Assembly (NCBI GenBank): GCA_016875095.1 | Contig: VGSG01000023.1 | Span: forward strand, 1-44,483 | Length of the DNA stretch: 44,483 bases | Source: Deltaproteobacteria bacterium | GTDB lineage: Bacteria; Desulfobacterota; Desulfomonilia; Desulfomonilales; Desulfomonilaceae | Reading direction: 5' to 3' | Part shown: positions 41,979 to 44,483 of the stretch, piece by piece | Layout: each line of letters starts with the position of its first letter | Position numbering within the stretch: the first letter of the stretch is position 1 | The notes under the pieces: generated by a model | Databases searched by the model: none | Told to the model about the DNA's origin: nothing | Seen by the model: the letters and a program-made list of their open reading frames with translations, nothing else | Made by a program: the position numbers and the translations under genes

Positions 41979-43481
41979 TCAGAAGTCTGTTGAGCTGCGC
42001 TGCTGCTGCTTGTCGAAGAGCGCCCGCTGGTAGTTACCGGCGCCTGCTGCGGGGCTGAAAATCTCCTTCAAGGTGCTCCATAACCCACCGGACGACTCCT
42101 GTTGCGCACCCTGCTGAGCATGAAGCGGCGTTATCTGGCCGGGCGGTGTTTGCTGGGGCATGGAGACGCCTCCAGGCGGCACTGTGTAGCCGCCATAACC
42201 ACGCGCCGTCTGAGCCTGTGGCTGCTGCTGTTGAACAGGACCCGGGGTCTGTGCGGGCATCGCCTGTTGCGGATACTGCATGGGTTGCGGAGGGGCCGGG
42301 CCGGGGGCTTGAGCTTGAGGATATCCCTGGGCAACTGCGCCGCCACCCTGCGCGGACACTCCCATCAAATCATAGTAACGCTGCTGAGACCTTCGTAACT
42401 CCTCATAGGCGTCCTGAACCGACTTCTTGTGGTATTCTTCCTGGAAGGCCCGCTGTCTATCTTCCTGTTCTTTCACCCTCTGCTGGGCGGTCGTCATAAT
42501 GCCCTTGGCTTGCTGCAACTCCTGCAGCGCCGCTTGTTGCTGAGCAGCCAGCTCCGCTGCGCGCTGGCGAGCCACAGCCCTTTCGTACGCGTCCTGGCGA
42601 GCCCGCTGGAGCAGAGGATCGTCACCCACAGGTTCCTGCTGCTGCGGCGCCTGTTGGGTGGCCTGTTGCTGAACCGGTTGCTGATAGTATCCTTGTTGTT
42701 GCCAGTACTGCTGCTGGTCGTAAGGCTGCTGCTGATACTGTTGGCCGTACTGTTGTTGATAGTATTGTTGCTGGGCGTACTGCTGTTGATCGTACTGCGG
42801 CTGTGCGGGCGTGGTCTGCTGCTTGGCGCTCGCGCGTCGCTTTTTGCTGGAAGCCGGCTTCTGCTGGGCGCCTTCGGTGACCACCTGCTGACCTTGCGGC
42901 GCGTACTGGTAAGTCGCGGCCGGCGCGGCTTGCTGCTGATGCTGCTGTCCGTAAGGTTGTTGATAGGCCTGCTGAGGTTGCTGGTAAGCCTGATACGCCT
43001 GCTGGGGCTGCTGATACGCCTGCTGGGGCTGCTGATACGCCTGCTGGGGCTGCTGATACGCCTGCTGGGGCTGCTGATACGCCTGCTGGGGCTGCTGTTG
43101 AACCTGCGAGTAATACTCACTGGGATTGTAGTACATTCCCGATGACTGGCCCGCGGCCGCGGCGCCGGATTGGTCCGGAAGAGGACCCGCGGCAGCGGGG
43201 TAATACGCGGTCACCGGTGGGGATCCGGGATAGCTCCCGGTGACGGAGTAGTACCCGCCCTGTTGCTGGAGCTGATCTAGGTAGTTGTGCCAGTAAGGGT
43301 AATAGATCTGCTGAGCCTGTTCTTCCATTCCCGGCCCGCTGGGGGTCCCCTGTCCGAAGAGGGAAGAGCCGCTATATTGCGCGTAGGGATTCGTGCCGCC
43401 GGACCATTGAGCGGAAGCGGGCAAAGCCATAAGCGAGGCGCTCAAGACTACCCCGAGAAGTGCAATCCAGCTTTTCCGCAT
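41979..43481 (-). CDS. Secreted Gln/Tyr-rich repeat protein (prion-like)
   Basis: The 500-residue protein has a clear signal peptide (MRKSWIALLGVVLSASLMAL, cleaved after PASA). The mature protein is extremely rich in Gln, Tyr, Pro and Ala. About residues 130-180 hold tandem heptapeptides QQPQQAY (five in a row and one more after a QAY spacer). A basic stretch SSKKRRASAKQQ follows, then a second Q/Y domain (QQQYYQQQYGQQYQQQ). A charged coiled coil (about 290-375, AVARQRAAELAAQQQAALQE) links to a Pro/Gln-rich C-terminus. Such composition resembles yeast-type prion and phase-separating domains and bacterial amyloid or adhesive proteins. It has its own promoter at 43601-43628 and terminator. The function is unknown. 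Confidence 0.88.
   Translation of the reverse strand: MRKSWIALLGVVLSASLMALPASAQWSGGTNPYAQYSGSSLFGQGTPSGPGMEEQAQQIYYPYWHNYLDQLQQQGGYYSVTGSYPGSPPVTAYYPAAAGPLPDQSGAAAAGQSSGMYYNPSEYYSQVQQQPQQAYQQPQQAYQQPQQAYQQPQQAYQQPQQAYQAYQQPQQAYQQPYGQQHQQQAAPAATYQYAPQGQQVVTEGAQQKPASSKKRRASAKQQTTPAQPQYDQQQYAQQQYYQQQYGQQYQQQPYDQQQYWQQQGYYQQPVQQQATQQAPQQQEPVGDDPLLQRARQDAYERAVARQRAAELAAQQQAALQELQQAKGIMTTAQQRVKEQEDRQRAFQEEYHKKSVQDAYEELRRSQQRYYDLMGVSAQGGGAVAQGYPQAQAPGPAPPQPMQYPQQAMPAQTPGPVQQQQPQAQTARGYGGYTVPPGGVSMPQQTPPGQITPLHAQQGAQQESSGGLWSTLKEIFSPAAGAGNYQRALFDKQQQRSSTDF
42961..43099 (-). repeat. 21-bp tandem repeats in the Q-rich gene
   Basis: The unit CTGCTGATACGCCTGCTGGGG (21 bases, here on the plus strand, shown in parts) recurs about six times almost without change, coding for QQPQQAY. 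One unit is shortened to encode QAY. Near-identity at the DNA level suggests recent expansion by slippage or unequal crossing-over. Confidence 0.9.
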
Positions 43482-43600
43482 CTCTATATCTCCTTTCGAA
43501 CCGGGCTGCCTGACTCCGGGCTGATTCAGCGCCCCAGAGTTGTTCTCGGTTCGGAGAATCTTCGCCTTGGCGTGGATAGAGCCCAGACTACCACGTGCAT

Positions 43601-43628
43601 ATTATACTTTTTTTTCTTGGAAAATCAA
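43601..43628 (-). promoter_or_regulatory. Sigma-70-type promoter of the Q-rich gene
   Basis: On the minus strand TTGATT (43623-43628) and a perfect TATAAT (43601-43606) are 16 bases apart in an A-rich tract. Transcription would begin near 43594 and give a leader of about 110 bases before the ATG at 43481, which has AAAGGAG upstream. Confidence 0.75.
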
Positions 43629-43713
43629 GGCGAAAAAAGGTTCCCCTCGCTTTTTTTGACCCGTAATCTTAAGTGGATAACATCCTTTGGCAGGATTGTT
43701 ATACCCTTATCTG

Positions 43714-43974
43714 CTATTTTACTATTTTCAGTATATTTTTCAGCGATTTGTTCCCTCTCGCCGACGTGGATGACTTCACCTTCTCATTGAAGATCTTATT
43801 CTTCACTCGCACCGAATTTATCAAAAAATAGACAATGATCGCTCTCTCCCATTCGCGGTTGGGCGAAAACTCGGAGACCTTCTTCAGATACTTCTCCTGG
43901 AGCTGAGCCAGGGATGCCTCATCAAAGTCCAGCACTCGATCGGCGATTTTCAGCAGAGCTTCTTCGATTCCCAC
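43714..43974 (-). CDS. Hypothetical protein (86 aa)
   Basis: A GTG at 43974 after AAGGAAG gives an 86-residue protein that begins MGIEEALLKIADRVLDFDEA and is predicted mainly helical (LAQLQEKYLKKVSEF, WERAIIVYFLINSVRVKNKI), with a basic C-terminal tail. It has no signal peptide. It follows the iorB-like gene by 75 bases on the same strand and may be in its operon. I do not recognise it. Confidence 0.6.
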   Translation of the reverse strand: MGIEEALLKIADRVLDFDEASLAQLQEKYLKKVSEFSPNREWERAIIVYFLINSVRVKNKIFNEKVKSSTSARGNKSLKNILKIVK

Positions 43975-44048
43975 AACGCTTCCTTGTCTTGAAATAAGGG
44001 TACGTGTTTCAACTGTTCAGGTCAAGGAGAGAATAGCGGATCGGCTGT

Positions 44049-44483
44049 TCAGGACGCGGCCGCCACACCTGCTTCCAGGGCTTTCAAGTTCAGGGCTCGC
44101 ACTCTCTCTCGAGGATCTTGCGCCAATCGGGCCTTGATCTCATCCGCTGACACCGGAAGAAGACCCAGAGCCGATACGAATCCGAGCATGACCACATTCT
44201 CGAGCTGGGCTCGGCCCGCGTCTCGCGCCAGACGAGTGGCGTCCACGCGTCTCGTTCGGGGATCATCCGGCAGGGGCGAGTTTTCCACCACCAGGCCGTC
44301 CGGCTTGAGGAAGTGAATGTTGTTCGCGGTCTCGCCCGGATCCAGGGAGACCAGCACGTCTGCGTGGCTTTCACGCACCAGGGGTGAATGGAACGGCCCG
44401 ACCCTCAGGTGGCTGTTGATCGATCCCCCCCTCACGGCCATGCCGTGGGTTTCGGATGACAGAACATCAAGCCCTTTTGCGAT
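44049..44483 (-). CDS. iorB: Indolepyruvate/2-oxoacid:ferredoxin oxidoreductase beta (gamma-type) subunit, N-terminus beyond window
   Basis: The 144-codon partial frame runs off the right edge. It contains LSSETHGMAVRGGSINSHLR, a signature of the gamma domain of pyruvate/2-oxoacid ferredoxin oxidoreductases and IorB, then ADVLVSLDPGETANNIHFLK and ENVVMLGFVSALGLLPVSAD. The subunit works with a TPP/Fe-S alpha subunit in the cytoplasm to oxidise aryl pyruvates (or another 2-oxoacid) with ferredoxin. iorA is probably just outside the window. IorB is favoured over PorC/KorC by the HGMAxRGG motif, but not certain. Confidence 0.8.
   Translation of the reverse strand: MAKGLDVLSSETHGMAVRGGSINSHLRVGPFHSPLVRESHADVLVSLDPGETANNIHFLKPDGLVVENSPLPDDPRTRRVDATRLARDAGRAQLENVVMLGFVSALGLLPVSADEIKARLAQDPRERVRALNLKALEAGVAAAS

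Noticed and set aside
42961-43099. Regular repeats as a possible CRISPR array
   Set aside because: Units are contiguous 21-mers without spacers and lie inside a coding frame.
42429-43145. Plus-strand Leu-rich membrane-like ORF
   Set aside because: It is the antisense of the CAG/CTG-rich Q-repeat gene; the Leu richness is a codon artefact.
1-44483. tRNA, rRNA, riboswitch, prophage or transposase genes
   Set aside because: I looked for conserved tRNA arms, rRNA stretches and typical transposase motifs on both strands and saw none that I could support; a covariance-model search would be the proper test.

Overview
The window is about 44.5 kb of GC-rich, gene-dense bacterial chromosome. The gene content looks like a Gram-negative deltaproteobacterium (Desulfobacterota, perhaps near Desulfomonile or Syntrophobacterales): a yebC/ruvC/ruvA block, argS followed by a SPOR-domain gene, a DUF438/hemerythrin/PAS protein, an indolepyruvate-oxidoreductase-type subunit, O-antigen-type sugar genes and several families of dispersed hairpin repeats. 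This placement is an inference from gene families, not from a marker gene. I found no rRNA, tRNA, CRISPR array or transposase gene.

Layout. 1-1291 (-): a partial C5-cytosine methyltransferase fused in frame to an N-terminal Vsr-type mismatch endonuclease. 1460-2260: a small unknown gene, then repeats. 2260-3372: a glycosyltransferase. 3651-4104: an RRM RNA-binding protein with a strong terminator. 4308-6691: a CBS fragment, NhaA, and a LysE/RhtB exporter. 6901-7581: PhoU. 7832-13267: a surface-polysaccharide block made of a remarkable three-enzyme fusion (WbpB-, WbpD- and WbpE-like domains in one chain), a glycosyltransferase and an O-antigen ligase/polymerase-like membrane protein. 13294-14489: a tautomerase-like protein and a PhoU-like helical protein. 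14803-18131: a pair of DnaA boxes, then yebC, an ion channel, ruvC and ruvA. 18235-21172 (-): SPOR protein, argS and small Cys-rich ORFs. 21243-26113: two unknown proteins and carB. 26372-27838: a MATE transporter.

27.8-30.6 kb is an accessory patch on the minus strand: a HigB/HigA-like toxin-antitoxin pair with a visible promoter/operator, a DUF2283 protein, two small antitoxin-like proteins and a MntA/HepT pair. It contains or borders copies of two dispersed repeat families whose partner copies lie at about 2 kb and 39 kb in this window.

30.8-44.5 kb returns to chromosomal genes: the DUF438/hemerythrin/PAS protein, a RidA protein with an unusual N-terminal hydrophobic extension, a GNAT acetyltransferase, a membrane zinc-ribbon protein with Ca-binding-like loops, an ArnT/PMT-type glycosyltransferase, two HIT proteins, a secreted NTF2-like candidate, a secreted endonuclease/exonuclease/phosphatase-family protein, pyruvate kinase, a secreted Gln/Tyr-rich prion-like protein with heptapeptide repeats, a small unknown gene, and the end of an iorB-like gene. 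The most noteworthy items are the Vsr-methyltransferase fusion, the WbpB-D-E fusion, the possibly leaderless toxin-antitoxin promoter, the Q/Y-rich secreted protein, and the paired hairpin repeats.
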